This document shows, piece by piece, positions 48,292 through 57,972 of a stretch of 64,000 nucleotides of DNA. Every line of letters begins with the position of its first letter. The stretch's first letter is position 1. A program made the position numbers and the translations under genes. The notes under the pieces were generated by a model. That model was not told the DNA's origin and made no database searches. It worked only from the letters and a program-made list of their open reading frames with translations. The stretch is from Armatimonadota bacterium (GTDB taxonomy: Bacteria > Bacillota > Desulfotomaculia > Desulfotomaculales > Nap2-2B), in NCBI GenBank assembly GCA_023511535.1, contig JAIMBK010000008.1, positions 1-64,000 on the forward strand, in the 5' to 3' direction.

Positions 48292-48771
48292 TTGGAGCTG
48301 CAAGTAGGAATTGCCGATTACAAAATCACCAGAGATCCCGGGCGCCTGATCACCCTCGGGCTGGGTTCGTGCGTGGGGGTCAGCCTTTACGACCCGCTGA
48401 CGAAAATCGGCGGCTTGCTTCACGTCATGTTGCCCGACAGCACCCAATTCAACAACGTCAACAGGCCGGCCAAGTTCGCCGACCTGGGGATTCCCCTGCT
48501 GGTGCAGGAATTGCAGAAGAAAGGGGCCGGCGGCAGGCGCCTGCAGGCCAAGCTGGTGGGTGGGGCGCAAATGTTTTCCGGGCTGGACGATTCCCTGGTT
48601 TTAAACATCGGGCAGCGGAATGTGGAAAAAGCGCGCGCCGTCTTAAAGGAACTGGGAATTAAAATTCTTGCCGAGGAAGTGGGCGGAAACCGGGGCCGGA
48701 CGATGATTCTGGATACGGCCGACGGGAAGGTAATCGTCCGGATGCTGGGCAATGTGCAAAAGGTGATTTGA
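48292..48771 (+). CDS. cheD: chemoreceptor glutamine deamidase CheD
   Basis: 159 residues from TTG 48292 (weak ribosome binding site; in-frame ATT 48271 after GGACGTGA is an alternative). [23 protein letters not shown] (catalytic Cys in LGSCVG), [11 protein letters not shown] (catalytic His) and KLVGGAQMF are diagnostic. CheD deamidates receptor glutamines and binds CheC, which is encoded two genes downstream. Confidence 0.93.
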   Translation: MELQVGIADYKITRDPGRLITLGLGSCVGVSLYDPLTKIGGLLHVMLPDSTQFNNVNRPAKFADLGIPLLVQELQKKGAGGRRLQAKLVGGAQMFSGLDDSLVLNIGQRNVEKARAVLKELGIKILAEEVGGNRGRTMILDTADGKVIVRMLGNVQKVI

Positions 48772-48773
48772 GG

Positions 48774-49568
48774 ATGGAGTTCGCGCAGTTTAAAGAGCAA
48801 ATGCGGCAGACCTTCGGCCTTGATTTAAACAGCTACAAGGAAAATCAGTTGCGCCGGCGGTTGACCGGCTACCTGGCCAGGCTGAATTTGCCCGGTTTCC
48901 AGGCGCTGTACGCCAGACTCCAAAGCGACCGCAATGCTTACGAGGCCTTTTTGGATTTTTTAACCATCAACGTTTCGGAATTTTTCCGGGACCCGGCCAG
49001 GTGGACGGAACTGGAAAAGGAAATCCTGCCCCAATTGCTGGCCGGCAAACAAGGCGGCTTAAAAATCTGGAGCGCAGCCTGCGCCAACGGGGCCGAACCC
49101 TATTCTCTGGCCATTATTTTAAAGGAACTGAGCCCCTTTCGCCCGCATCGGCTGCTGGCCACCGACATTGATAAAAACGTTTTGGAGCAGGCCCGCCAGG
49201 GGCGTTACCATCCCGACGCGGTCCGCCACGTGAGTAAAGAGCGTTTAAAGAAATTTTTTGAACCGGCCGGAAACGCTTTTGTCCTGAAGGACGAAATCAA
49301 AAAAATGGTCACCTTTCGCCAGCACGATCTCTTGACCCAGCCTTTTGAAGAAGGGTGGAATCTCATCGTCTGCCGGAACGTCAGTATTTATTTCACGCGC
49401 GAGGCCCAGAATCAGCTGAACAGTAAATTAGCCAAAAGCCTGGCCAGGGGAGGATTTTTATTTATCGGGGGGAGTGAAATGATTTTTAATTATAAAGAAC
49501 TGGGTCTGGAAAGGGCTCGCACCAGCTTTTACCAAAAGGTTGCCGGCCTTCAGGAGGTGAAGAGGTGA
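48774..49568 (+). CDS. cheR: chemotaxis methyltransferase CheR
   Basis: 264 residues from ATG 48774, seven bases after AAAGGTGA. The N-terminal helical domain (FKEQMRQTFGLDLNSYKENQLRRRLTGYLARL) is followed by the SAM-binding domain with FLTINVSEFFRDPARW, WSAACANGAEPYSLAIIL, ATDIDKNVLEQARQG and NLIVCRNVSIYF, all CheR motifs. It methylates receptor glutamates. No cheB, cheA or cheW lies in the window. Confidence 0.95.
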   Translation: MEFAQFKEQMRQTFGLDLNSYKENQLRRRLTGYLARLNLPGFQALYARLQSDRNAYEAFLDFLTINVSEFFRDPARWTELEKEILPQLLAGKQGGLKIWSAACANGAEPYSLAIILKELSPFRPHRLLATDIDKNVLEQARQGRYHPDAVRHVSKERLKKFFEPAGNAFVLKDEIKKMVTFRQHDLLTQPFEEGWNLIVCRNVSIYFTREAQNQLNSKLAKSLARGGFLFIGGSEMIFNYKELGLERARTSFYQKVAGLQEVKR

Positions 49569-50176
49569 ACGACCGGGAGTTATCCGCAGGCGAACTGGAT
49601 GCCCTGCAAGAGATCAGCAATATCGGCATGGGCAACGCCGTTACCTCCCTGGCTCAGCTGATCAATCGAAGGGTAGAGATGCGGGTTCCCCGCGCCCGCT
49701 TTCTTTCCTTTGAAGAGGTTATTGCGCTGGTGGGCGGGTACGAAGAGCTGGTGGCCTGCGTAAGTCTGCGTTTGCTTGGGGATGTGCCCGGGATCATTCT
49801 CTACCTGTTTGACGGGCGAAGCGCTTACCGTCTGGTGGATTTATTGCTGGGGCTGCCCGCCGGGACGACGGACGCCCTGGACGAAATGGCGGAATCGGCG
49901 GTGAAAGAAGTGGGCAACGTCTTGACCGGTTCTTTTGTCAGCGCGATCAGCCAGATGACGGGCCTGCGCATGATCACGGCAGTGCCTTTATTCGCCTTTG
50001 ACATGCTGGGGGCTGTCCTGTCGTCTTTGCTGGTGGCTGCCGGACGCATCGAAGACGCCGTGCTGGTCATTGAAACGGAGCTTTTTCCCGATCAAAGCGG
50101 GCAGATAAAGGGCCATTTTTTCCTGCTCACAGAACCCGGTGTGATCACCAGGTTGATGTCTGCTTTGGGTTTTTGA
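49565..50176 (+). CDS. cheC: CheY-P phosphatase CheC
   Basis: 203 residues from GTG 49565, overlapping the end of cheR. Two copies of the CheC active-site pattern are visible: ELDALQEISNIGMGNAVTSLAQ and DEMAESAVKEVGNVLTGSFVSAIS (Glu and Asn as key residues). CheC removes phosphate from CheY-P and cooperates with CheD in the Bacillus-type adaptation system. The cheD-cheR-cheC-cheY order here differs from Bacillus. Confidence 0.93.
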   Translation: MNDRELSAGELDALQEISNIGMGNAVTSLAQLINRRVEMRVPRARFLSFEEVIALVGGYEELVACVSLRLLGDVPGIILYLFDGRSAYRLVDLLLGLPAGTTDALDEMAESAVKEVGNVLTGSFVSAISQMTGLRMITAVPLFAFDMLGAVLSSLLVAAGRIEDAVLVIETELFPDQSGQIKGHFFLLTEPGVITRLMSALGF

Positions 50177-50212
50177 GTGGAAGGCAACGAAAACGGCAAG
50201 GAGGAGTTTATC

Positions 50213-50596
50213 TTGGGCAAAAAAGTACTGATTGTTGATGATGCCGCCTTCATGCGCATGATGATTAAAAACATCATCACCAAACATGGGTACGAGGTGG
50301 CCGGCGAAGCGGAAAACGGCAAACAGGCGGTGGCCCTCTATTCCGAATTAAAGCCCGATCTGGTCACCATGGACATTACCATGCCGGAGATGGACGGGAT
50401 TGAAAGCGTGAAGGCAATCCGCTCCCTGGATCAAAACGCGAACATCATTATGATCAGCGCGATGGGGCAGCAGGCCATGGTCATGGATGCCATTCAGGCC
50501 GGGGCAAAGGATTTTATCGTCAAGCCCTTTCAGCAGGAACGCGTCCTGCAGGCCATCGAGCGGGTTCTGAACCGGCCCCGGGCAGCAGGTAAATAG
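50213..50596 (+). CDS. cheY: chemotaxis response regulator CheY
   Basis: TTG 50213 with AAGGAGGAG upstream is the start; the ORF opens earlier at 50177. 127 residues, a single receiver domain. LIVDDAAFMRMMI holds the acidic pair, VTMDITMPEMDG the phosphorylated Asp, SAMGQQ the Ser/Thr switch and VKPFQ the Lys. It binds FliM/FliY at the switch, both encoded next. Confidence 0.95.
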   Translation: MGKKVLIVDDAAFMRMMIKNIITKHGYEVAGEAENGKQAVALYSELKPDLVTMDITMPEMDGIESVKAIRSLDQNANIIMISAMGQQAMVMDAIQAGAKDFIVKPFQQERVLQAIERVLNRPRAAGK

Positions 50597-50607
50597 GGGG
50601 TGGCACC

Positions 50608-51600
50608 TTGCAGGAGGTTTTATCCCAGCAGGAAATAGACTCTCTCCTGGCCGCACTGACCAGCGGGGAGCTGCCGGTGGAGGAAGCAAAACGCGAGCGC
50701 GCTCCCGCCGTGCGGGCTTATGATTTTCGCCGGCCCAATAAATTTTCCAAGGAGCACCTGCGCACCCTGGAAATGCTTCACCAGCAGTTTGCCCGGTTGC
50801 TTTCCAGCTTTTTATCCGGCTACCTGCACGTTTCCGTAAACGTGGAAGTTGCTTCCGTCGGACAGATGATTTTTGAAGAGTTCATTCGTTCGCTCCCCAG
50901 TCCGAGCATCATGATCATCTTTGGCTTAAAACCCTTAGAGGGCCCGGCAATCTTCGAAATCAACGCGCAGGTCATTTATCCCATGATCGATCTCCTCTTC
51001 GGCGGCCCGGGAACGAGCGCCGTCGAAAACCGGGAGCCCACCGATATCGAAATGACGGTAATCCGCCGTCTGGGCGCGCGCATCCTGGAAAACCTGAGTG
51101 CTTCCTGGCAGGATTTTTACCCCGTGGCGCCGGAAATCCAGGCCATTGAAACGAATCCCCGGATGCAGCAGTTTTATGCGCCGAACGAAGTGGTGGCGCT
51201 GGTTACTTTTTCAATTAGTTTAAACGACGAAGAAAAGGGACTGATCAACCTTTGCCTGCCGTATTTATTGCTGGAACCTTTGATCTCGCAGCTTTCCGTC
51301 CGGCAGCAATTTGTGCGGCGGGCGGGGGCCTCCCGGCCGGAGGACGTGCGCCGGCTGGAACGCTGGCTGGGTTTGGCGCACCTTGAGTTGAAGGTTATCC
51401 TGGGTGAATCGGAAATCACCGTGAAAGAACTGCTGGGCCTGCAGGTGGGCGATGTCCTGGCGCTGGATGACCGTTACGATCAAGACCTCCGGTTGTACGT
51501 GGAAGATGAATTTAAGTTTTACGTCCAGGCAGGAAGAGTGGGGGAGAACATCGCCGTTCAAATCACTTCATTGGTGGAGGGGGAGAAGGGGGATGACTGA
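50608..51600 (+). CDS. fliM: flagellar motor switch protein FliM
   Basis: 330 residues from TTG 50608. The CheY-binding segment at the N-terminus is LSQQEIDSLLAAL. The middle CheC-like domain includes EHLRTLEMLHQQFARLLSSFLSGYL and LIDLLFGGPGT. The C-terminal SpoA domain is LEVKVILGESEITVKELLGLQVGDVLALDDRYDQ-like. FliM forms the C-ring wall between FliG and FliN/FliY. It overlaps the start of fliY by eight bases. Confidence 0.95.
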   Translation: MQEVLSQQEIDSLLAALTSGELPVEEAKRERAPAVRAYDFRRPNKFSKEHLRTLEMLHQQFARLLSSFLSGYLHVSVNVEVASVGQMIFEEFIRSLPSPSIMIIFGLKPLEGPAIFEINAQVIYPMIDLLFGGPGTSAVENREPTDIEMTVIRRLGARILENLSASWQDFYPVAPEIQAIETNPRMQQFYAPNEVVALVTFSISLNDEEKGLINLCLPYLLLEPLISQLSVRQQFVRRAGASRPEDVRRLERWLGLAHLELKVILGESEITVKELLGLQVGDVLALDDRYDQDLRLYVEDEFKFYVQAGRVGENIAVQITSLVEGEKGDD

Positions 51601-52894
51601 GCGCAGCATGTTGAGCCAGGAAGAAATCGATGCCCTCTTAAAGGCAACGGAAGGAAGTCCTGAACAGGAGGACGGGCGCGGGCCGGGTGAGGCGGCGGCC
51701 GAATCCGGGGCAATCCCCGGGCCGGAGGCGGACGGCCGGGTACTGGATCTCGACCAGGCGGAAAAAGACGCCCTCGGAGAAATTGGAAACATTTCCATGG
51801 GTTCGGCGGCGACCGCGCTTTCGGAGCTGCTGCGCCAGAGGGTGACCATCACCAGCCCGAAAGTAACCACCTGCTGGCAGGAGAAGCTTTTTGCCGCTTT
51901 CCAGGTTCCTTACATTCTGATCCAGGTGGATTTTAAGACGGGCCTGAGGGGGTTCAACGTATTAATTATTCAGGCCAAGGACGCCGCCGTGATCGCCGAC
52001 CTGATGATGGGCGGGGACGGCAAAAACCCTCCCGGACAGATTTCGGAAATCGAACTGAGCGCCGCTTCGGAAGCAATGAATCAAATGATCGGCACGGCGT
52101 CGACGTCTTTATCCACCATCTTCGGGCGCACGATCAGCATTTCGCCGCCGCAGACCACCGTTTTGGAAGTGGCCGACGGAGTAAAAGATTACCGGCTGCC
52201 TACCGACGATCCCATCGTGGTGGTATCCTTTAGGATGAAGGTCGGGGAACTGGTGGATACCGAGCTGATGCAGATCATGAGCATCCATACGGCCAGGGAG
52301 GAGGCCGGTTTGTTGCTGGCGCAGGTGGCCGGATCCGCACCAGCTTCGGAGACCGGTGAAACGACCGGGGCGGGAGAGATTACGGCAGGTCATCCAGGGG
52401 CGCCTGGCGAGGTACCGGCGGACGGGTCCGCCGCGGAACCGGTTCCGGATGACCGCCCGGAAGCGTTCGGGGAGGTTCCCGGGAAAGAGTCCGGGTACGC
52501 GGTCCGGGAAGGCGCCCGCCCGGTCCCGGAAGAGGCGGCCGCCCTGGCGTTGGAGCAGGAAGAAACTCCCTTTGCCGCCCCCGTCTCCCCGGTTCCGGCG
52601 GCCCCCGGCCTTACGGAAGCCGAGCAGCGCAGGCTGGAATTGTTAATGGATATTCCTTTGAAGGTGAGCGTAATCTTAGGAAGGACCAGACGTCCCATTA
52701 AAGAAGTGCTTAGTTTAACGCCGGGGGCGATTGTTGAGCTTTCTTCCCAGGTCAACGAACCCGTCGAAATCCTGGTGAACGGAACCCTGATTGCCCGGGG
52801 CGAGGTGGTGGCCGTAAATGAAAACTTTGGCGTGCGGATTACCAGCATCATCACCCCGCAGGAAAGAATCCAGCAGCTGGGCGGCGGTCGGTAA
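51593..52894 (+). CDS. fliY: flagellar motor switch phosphatase FliY
   Basis: ATG 51593 overlaps the end of fliM; the ORF opens earlier at 51452. 433 residues: a CheY-binding N-terminus (MLSQEEIDALLKATEG), a CheC-like phosphatase domain with EKDALGEIGNISMGSAATALSELL and LSAASEAMNQMIGTASTSLS, a long Pro/Glu/Ala-rich linker (about 240-335) and a C-terminal FliN domain (LMDIPLKVSVILGRTRRPIKEVLSLTPGAIVELSS). It joins CheY-P removal to the switch. It closes the flagellar operon in this window. Confidence 0.95.
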   Translation: MTERSMLSQEEIDALLKATEGSPEQEDGRGPGEAAAESGAIPGPEADGRVLDLDQAEKDALGEIGNISMGSAATALSELLRQRVTITSPKVTTCWQEKLFAAFQVPYILIQVDFKTGLRGFNVLIIQAKDAAVIADLMMGGDGKNPPGQISEIELSAASEAMNQMIGTASTSLSTIFGRTISISPPQTTVLEVADGVKDYRLPTDDPIVVVSFRMKVGELVDTELMQIMSIHTAREEAGLLLAQVAGSAPASETGETTGAGEITAGHPGAPGEVPADGSAAEPVPDDRPEAFGEVPGKESGYAVREGARPVPEEAAALALEQEETPFAAPVSPVPAAPGLTEAEQRRLELLMDIPLKVSVILGRTRRPIKEVLSLTPGAIVELSSQVNEPVEILVNGTLIARGEVVAVNENFGVRITSIITPQERIQQLGGGR

Positions 52895-53001
52895 TTTTAT
52901 TTCGACGCGGCTGTTTTCTTTTTTGTTCTGGATGTGTTAAAATGTAATAAATATTCAGCGGGAGCGGAGAAGAGGAATTAGGGGTTAAGGAAGAAATAGG
53001 G

Positions 53002-53652
53002 ATGGAGAAGTTTCAGGGAAAAGGGGCTTTCCGGGAGATAGAAAACTTTTTTGGGGCGGGAATCAGGGCCGGCGCGGCGGTGCTGGTTGGCGGCCAAAGC
53101 CGGCGGATGGGCTTAAATAAAGCTTTACTGAAAATCGGGCCGGGCCGTCTGATTGAAAACATTACCGCGAAGCTGAAAACGCTCTTCCCGGAAGTTTTGC
53201 TGGCCGGCAGCGATCCGGAACCGTATGTTTCATTGGGCCTGCCGGTGGTCGGCGACGTTTACCGGGGGTGCGGCCCCCTGGCCGGGATTCACGCTGCTTT
53301 GAAGGCGGCGGCCAACCCCTACGTGTTTATCATGGCCTGCGATTTGCCGTTTGTGGATTTAGACCTGGTCGCGTTCCTGGTCAAAAACGCGCCGGGGTAC
53401 GACGCGGTGGTGCCGCGCCTCGGCGCCTACCTGGAGCCCTTGTGCGCTGTTTACGGGAAAGGTTGCCTGCCCGCCATCGAAGCCAGTTTAAATAAGGGCC
53501 GATGCAAGGTCACTGCCTTTTTTCCGGAGGTTGCCGTGAAATATCTTGACCGGGAGGAATTGAGCGGTTTTAACCTTGACCGGATTTTTTTTAATCTCAA
53601 CTCGCCGAAGGAACTAAAAAAGGCAATCGAGCTGGGCAAGTCGTTATCTTAA
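53002..53652 (+). CDS. mobA: molybdenum cofactor guanylyltransferase
   Basis: 216 residues from ATG 53002. AAVLVGGQSRRMGLNKALLKIG is the nucleotidyltransferase signature (GGxSxRMGxxK), followed by VVGDVYRGCGPLAGIHAAL and ACDLPFVD, which holds the metal-binding Asp. It attaches GMP to molybdopterin to form the MGD cofactor of formate dehydrogenases and similar enzymes. No other molybdopterin genes are nearby. A MobA-like transferase of another pathway cannot be fully excluded. Confidence 0.88.
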   Translation: MEKFQGKGAFREIENFFGAGIRAGAAVLVGGQSRRMGLNKALLKIGPGRLIENITAKLKTLFPEVLLAGSDPEPYVSLGLPVVGDVYRGCGPLAGIHAALKAAANPYVFIMACDLPFVDLDLVAFLVKNAPGYDAVVPRLGAYLEPLCAVYGKGCLPAIEASLNKGRCKVTAFFPEVAVKYLDREELSGFNLDRIFFNLNSPKELKKAIELGKSLS

Positions 53653-53672
53653 GTTTTGAAGAGGGTTGGCCA

Positions 53673-54236
53673 TTGAGCAGGAATAATCTTTTTCGTTGCC
53701 TGGTTCCCCGCCTTTACGTGCCTTCGCTTTTCGCGGTGGACCTCGATTTTCTGCGCCAGCAAGGAATTTGCGGGATTATGCTGGATCTGGACAATACAAT
53801 TATCTACAGGGACGCGGGACATTTTTCAGCCGAAATTATTTCCTGGATCGAAAAAGTAAAAGAAAAGAATTTTAAAATCTGTATCATTTCCAATAACCGG
53901 CCCCAAAGGGTGCTCGGATTGGCCCGCAAGTTAGGCCTGCCGGCCGTCTGCCGGGGCGTCAAACCCCTGCCGGCGCCCTTTCGCCGGGCCCTGGCGTTGC
54001 TGGGAACAGTCCCGGAGGAGACGGCGGTGGTCGGCGATCAGATTTTCACCGACATTCTCGGCGGAAACCGTCTGGGTCTTTATACCATTCTGGTAGCCCC
54101 CCTGCCTGGAAAAGAATTTTGGGCCACCCGCCTGATCAACCGGCAGCTGGAAAGGCCTGTGTTGTGGTGGATCAAGAGGGGGAATAAAGGAAAACAGGCA
54201 CAGAGACACAGAGGCGCGGAGGACTGGGGGCAATAG
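53673..54236 (+). CDS. yqeG: YqeG-family HAD phosphatase
   Basis: 187 residues from TTG 53673. GIMLDLDNTIIYRDAG holds the HAD nucleophile (DxDxT; here LDLDNT), CIISNN motif II, and VGDQIFTDILGGNRLG the C-terminal acidic motif. It belongs to the HAD-IIIA YqeG family, whose substrate may be a phosphatidylglycerophosphate-like lipid. It precedes aroE, as yqeG does in many Firmicutes (with yqeH between, absent here). The last 15 codons run into minisatellite repeat (KGKQAQRHRGAEDWGQ), so the C-terminus may be altered. Confidence 0.88.
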   Translation: MSRNNLFRCLVPRLYVPSLFAVDLDFLRQQGICGIMLDLDNTIIYRDAGHFSAEIISWIEKVKEKNFKICIISNNRPQRVLGLARKLGLPAVCRGVKPLPAPFRRALALLGTVPEETAVVGDQIFTDILGGNRLGLYTILVAPLPGKEFWATRLINRQLERPVLWWIKRGNKGKQAQRHRGAEDWGQ

Positions 54237-54262
54237 GGGCACAAAGGGATAGGGGCACAATG
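54191..54262 (+). repeat. minisatellite across the yqeG stop and aroE leader
   Basis: AGGCACAGAGACACAGAGGC and later GGGGCACAAAGGGATAGGGG are AGGCACAGAG-type units. The run forms the last codons of yqeG and ends at the aroE start codon. Confidence 0.7.
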
Positions 54263-55150
54263 AGCTTCGTAAGTAAAATCAGCGGAACAACAAAAGTTTG
54301 CGGCCTGATCGGCAATCCCGTGGAACATTCCTTTTCGCCCGCCATGCAGAACGCGGCTTTTTCTTCTTTAGGGCTGGATTACATATACGTACCTTTTTTG
54401 GTGGCGCCGGCCGACCTGGGGCAGGCCCTGGCGGCGGTCCGGGCTTTGAACCTGGTGGGCGTGAACGTAACCGTCCCCCACAAAGAAAAAGTTCTTCCCT
54501 TTCTGGACGAGCTGGCGCCGGAAGCCGAAATTGCCGGGGCGGTGAATACAATTGTCCGCCAGGGAGGAAGGCTAAGCGGGCACAATACGGACGGGGCGGG
54601 CTTTTTGCGCGCCCTGGCGGCTGACGCCGGCTTTGCGCCGGAAGGAAAAAATGTTCTCGTTTTAGGTGCGGGCGGTGCGGCAAGGGCGGTGTCCGCCGCC
54701 CTTGCCCGGGCGGGCGCCCGGGAGATCAGGATTGCCGGCCGGACGGCGCAAAAGGCCGCCGCCCTGGCCCGGGAGATAAATGAGCGCGTGCACGGCCGGG
54801 CGCGGGCGATCCCTTGGGGGGAGGAAGACCTGCTGGAAGTCCTGCCGGACGTTCAGCTGGTCGTTCAGGCCACGCCGGTGGGCATGCACCCCCGCCCGGA
54901 AGACTGCCCGCCCTTTCCTTTCCAGGGTTTGCGGTCCGGCCACCTGGTGTGCGATTTAATTTATCACCCCCCCTTGACGAAATTTTTAGCGCGGGCGAAG
55001 GCCGCCGGCGCCAGGATCATGAACGGGCTGGGCATGCTCCTGTACCAGGGGGTGCTCGCTTTTGAACTCTGGACGGGGGTAAGCGCTCCCGTGGAGGTAA
55101 TGCGCCGGGCCCTTGCGGAGGAGTTGTGCCGGCGGAGCTCCTCTGAATAA
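54260..55150 (+). CDS. aroE: shikimate dehydrogenase
   Basis: 296 residues from ATG 54260. Shikimate-binding motifs are GNPVEHSFSPAMQNAAF and VNVTVPHKEKVLPFLDEL (catalytic Lys in VPHK), with NTDGAGFL. The NADP-binding GAGGAARAV and the C-terminal NGLGMLLYQGVLAFELWTG complete the enzyme. It reduces dehydroshikimate in aromatic amino acid synthesis. aroC follows 95 bases downstream. Confidence 0.96.
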   Translation: MSFVSKISGTTKVCGLIGNPVEHSFSPAMQNAAFSSLGLDYIYVPFLVAPADLGQALAAVRALNLVGVNVTVPHKEKVLPFLDELAPEAEIAGAVNTIVRQGGRLSGHNTDGAGFLRALAADAGFAPEGKNVLVLGAGGAARAVSAALARAGAREIRIAGRTAQKAAALAREINERVHGRARAIPWGEEDLLEVLPDVQLVVQATPVGMHPRPEDCPPFPFQGLRSGHLVCDLIYHPPLTKFLARAKAAGARIMNGLGMLLYQGVLAFELWTGVSAPVEVMRRALAEELCRRSSSE

Positions 55151-55245
55151 CAACCATTTTAAGGAAACCCTGCATGCCGGTTGACCCGGGGGCAAATAAG
55201 ACTTGCCCATGAAGAATTTTTATGCCACTGAAAGGATGACGGGGA

Positions 55246-56595
55246 ATGCGCTATCTTACCGCCGGCGAATCGCACGGACCGGCGTTGACGGCCATTATTG
55301 AAGGTTTGCCGGCCGGCCTCCCCCTGACGGCGGATTATGTAAACGAGCAGCTGAAGCGCCGGCAGGGCGGGTACGGACGCGGCGGCCGGATGAAAATTGA
55401 AAGTGACCGGGTCCGTTTTCTGGCCGGCGTGCGCGGAGGCTTCACTCTGGGCAGCCCGGTAGCCGTGCAAATCGAAAACAAAGACTGGGTCAACTGGCAG
55501 GAAGTGATGGATCCGGGCGAGGGTGCCCGTCTTGAAGAGAAGGCAGTCACCCGCCCCCGGCCCGGGCACGCGGACCTGGCGGGGGCGTTGAAGTACGGCC
55601 ACCGGGACATCAGGAACGTTTTGGAGCGGGCCAGCGCGCGGGAAACGGCGGCCAGGGTGGCGGTGGGCGCCGTGGCCAGGCGTCTTTTGGAAGAACTGGG
55701 GATTGAAATAATTGGTCACGTGGTGCGGATTGGGCCGGCGGCGGCCAAAACGCCAGCTGATTTGCTTAATGCTTCGGGGGAATTGCTGACGGCGGACTGT
55801 CCGGGGGGCGGTCCGGGGGGCGGGCGGCAGGAGGAAAAAGGGGCAACCGTTTTTCAGGGCGGCGGCCGGGAAAAAAATGACCTTGCCGGACTGGCGGGAA
55901 GGTTCGGCCCGCGGGAGGCGTTCCGGAAATACGCCGCTGCAGTGCTTCCCCGGCTCAGGGAAACGGCCGCCCGCTCGCCCGTTTACTGCCTCGATCCCGC
56001 CGCGGAAAAAGCCATGGTGGAGGCGATTGACGAGGCCGGGGAAAAGGGCGATACCCTGGGGGGTGTTTTTGAGGTGCGGGTTTACGGCCTGCCCCCCGGC
56101 CTGGGCAGTTATGTGCATTGGGACCGCCGCCTGGACGGCCGCCTGGCGCGCGCATTGATGAGCATTCCCGCCATTAAAGGGGTGGAAATCGGCCTCGGCC
56201 TGGCGGGCGCCGGGTTATCCGGGTCAGAGACACACGATGAAATTTTTTTCGCGCCCGGGTTCGGCTTTTACCGCCGGACCAACCGGGCGGGCGGCCTGGA
56301 AGGAGGCGTGACCAACGGGGAACCCCTGATCCTGCGGGCGGCCATGAAACCCATCCCTACGCTGGCCAGGCCGCTGGCGAGCGTTGACCTGCTGACCGGC
56401 CGGTCCGTCCGGGCCGCCGTGGAGCGTTCCGATATTTGCGCCGTTCCCGCCGCCTGCGTAATCGGCGAAGCTGTGGTCGCCTGGGAACTGGCCGCCGCCT
56501 GCCGGGAAAAATTCGGCGGGGACAGCCTGGCGGAAATCCGCCGGGCGATAGAAAATTACCTCCTTTCCGGAAGAGGTGGCCCGCCGTGCGAATGA
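55246..56595 (+). CDS. aroC: chorismate synthase with a long insert
   Basis: 449 residues, about 55-60 longer than usual. The start [79 protein letters not shown] and the C-terminal [10 protein letters not shown] with MKPIPTLA are typical of the FMN-dependent enzyme. Between about residue 180 and 245 an extra Gly/Gln/Arg-rich stretch is inserted ([20 protein letters not shown] and following), near the region that varies between enzymes. The conserved residues are present, so activity is expected. Confidence 0.93.
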   Translation: MRYLTAGESHGPALTAIIEGLPAGLPLTADYVNEQLKRRQGGYGRGGRMKIESDRVRFLAGVRGGFTLGSPVAVQIENKDWVNWQEVMDPGEGARLEEKAVTRPRPGHADLAGALKYGHRDIRNVLERASARETAARVAVGAVARRLLEELGIEIIGHVVRIGPAAAKTPADLLNASGELLTADCPGGGPGGGRQEEKGATVFQGGGREKNDLAGLAGRFGPREAFRKYAAAVLPRLRETAARSPVYCLDPAAEKAMVEAIDEAGEKGDTLGGVFEVRVYGLPPGLGSYVHWDRRLDGRLARALMSIPAIKGVEIGLGLAGAGLSGSETHDEIFFAPGFGFYRRTNRAGGLEGGVTNGEPLILRAAMKPIPTLARPLASVDLLTGRSVRAAVERSDICAVPAACVIGEAVVAWELAAACREKFGGDSLAEIRRAIENYLLSGRGGPPCE

Positions 56596-57890
56596 CCGAA
56601 ATAATTCTGAAAAAACGTCAGGGACAGGAACTTTCCGGCGCGGAAATAAATTATTTTGTCCAGGGCTATGCCGGTGGAGAAATCCCCGACTACCAGGCCG
56701 CCGCGCTGTTGATGGCCGTCTTTTTTCAAGGTCTTTCCGGGGCGGAGACGGCGGAGCTGACCCTGGCCATGGCCGGGTCCGGCCGGACAATCGATTTATC
56801 GGCCATTCCCGGGGTGAAGGTAGATAAACACAGCACGGGCGGCGTGGGCGATAAAACCACCCTGGTGCTGGCCCCGCTGGCGGCAGCGGCCGGGGTGCCC
56901 GTGGCGAAGCTGGCCGGCCGCGGCCTGGGCCATACGGGCGGCACCATCGACAAACTGGCGGCCATCCCCGGCCTGCAAACGGAACTGTCCATTCCGGCCT
57001 TCATCCGGCAGGTCAAAGAGATCGGCGTGGCGATCGCGACCCAAACCAGGGAGCTTGTTCCGGCCGATAAAAAATTGTACGCCTTAAGGGACGTTACCGC
57101 TACCGTCGACTGCCTGCCGTTGATTGCTTCCAGCATCATGAGCAAAAAGCTGGCCGCCGGCGCCGACGCCATCGTTTTAGACGTGAAGGCGGGCCGCGGA
57201 GCCTTTTTGCCCGACCGGGAGGACGCCCGCGCCCTGGCCCGCACAATGGTGGCGATCGGGCGGCGGCTGGGGAAGGCGACCGTAGCTTTGCTGACGAATA
57301 TGGAGCAGCCGTTGGGCCGGGCGGTAGGCAACGCTCTGGAGGTGCGGGAGGCCATCGCCGCCCTGCGGGGCGAGGGCCCGGCGGACCTGGAGGAGCTCTG
57401 CCTGGCCCTGGGCGCTGTCATGCTGGTGCTGGCGAAAAAAGCCGCCGATCCCGGCGAGGCCGAAGAAAAGCTCGCCGGCCTTTTGAAGAACGGTCAGGCC
57501 TGGCGAAAATTAAAGGAAATGGTTGTGGCCCAGGGCGGTAATCCGGAGGTGATTGAAAATCCGGACCTGTTAAAAGTTGCCGAAAGACAGGAAGAAATCA
57601 CGGCCCGCACGGCCGGTTACGTGCAGGCCGTGGATGCGAAAATGATCGGGCAGGCAGCCATGCTTCTGGGGGCGGGGAGGCAGACCAGGGAAGACCAAAT
57701 CGACCTGGCGGCCGGCCTCGTTCTGCACAAAAAAACCGGGGAGCGGGTGGAAGCCGGGGAACCGCTGGCGACCTTATTCGTCAACCGGGCGCGTTACCTG
57801 GAAGATGCAAAAAAACTGGTTCAGGACGCCTATCGCATCGGGGCGGACGAACCCGCCCCCCAGCCCATGATTTTGGAAGTGATCAGCTAA
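56586..57890 (+). CDS. pdp: pyrimidine-nucleoside (thymidine) phosphorylase
   Basis: GTG 56586, six bases after AGAGGTGG, is the likely start (ATG 56592 also possible), overlapping the aroC end; the ORF opens at 56436. About 434 residues. Key segments: [78 protein letters not shown] (family signature) and DVKAGRGAF. The C-terminal lipoyl-like domain closes the protein. It splits pyrimidine nucleosides to base and ribose- or deoxyribose-1-phosphate. Confidence 0.94.
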   Translation: MRMTEIILKKRQGQELSGAEINYFVQGYAGGEIPDYQAAALLMAVFFQGLSGAETAELTLAMAGSGRTIDLSAIPGVKVDKHSTGGVGDKTTLVLAPLAAAAGVPVAKLAGRGLGHTGGTIDKLAAIPGLQTELSIPAFIRQVKEIGVAIATQTRELVPADKKLYALRDVTATVDCLPLIASSIMSKKLAAGADAIVLDVKAGRGAFLPDREDARALARTMVAIGRRLGKATVALLTNMEQPLGRAVGNALEVREAIAALRGEGPADLEELCLALGAVMLVLAKKAADPGEAEEKLAGLLKNGQAWRKLKEMVVAQGGNPEVIENPDLLKVAERQEEITARTAGYVQAVDAKMIGQAAMLLGAGRQTREDQIDLAAGLVLHKKTGERVEAGEPLATLFVNRARYLEDAKKLVQDAYRIGADEPAPQPMILEVIS

Positions 57891-57921
57891 CCCTTTTGCC
57901 GGCTTGAAAAGATTTTTACCA

Positions 57922-57955
57922 TCATTCCCCAATTCCCATTCCCTAATCCCTGTTC
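57922..57955 (+). repeat. heptad repeat before the DUF2179 gene
   Basis: CATTCCCCAATTCCCATTCC and the following CTAATCCCTGTTC are degenerate CCTAATT-type units. AAGGGGGG, the ribosome binding site, follows immediately. Confidence 0.65.
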
Positions 57956-57972
57956 TTAAGGGGGGTTCCGGT

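Noticed and set aside
55159-56118. 319-residue ORF on the - strand opposite aroC
   Set aside because: Antisense shadow of chorismate synthase; the Arg/Pro/His-rich text has no family signature.
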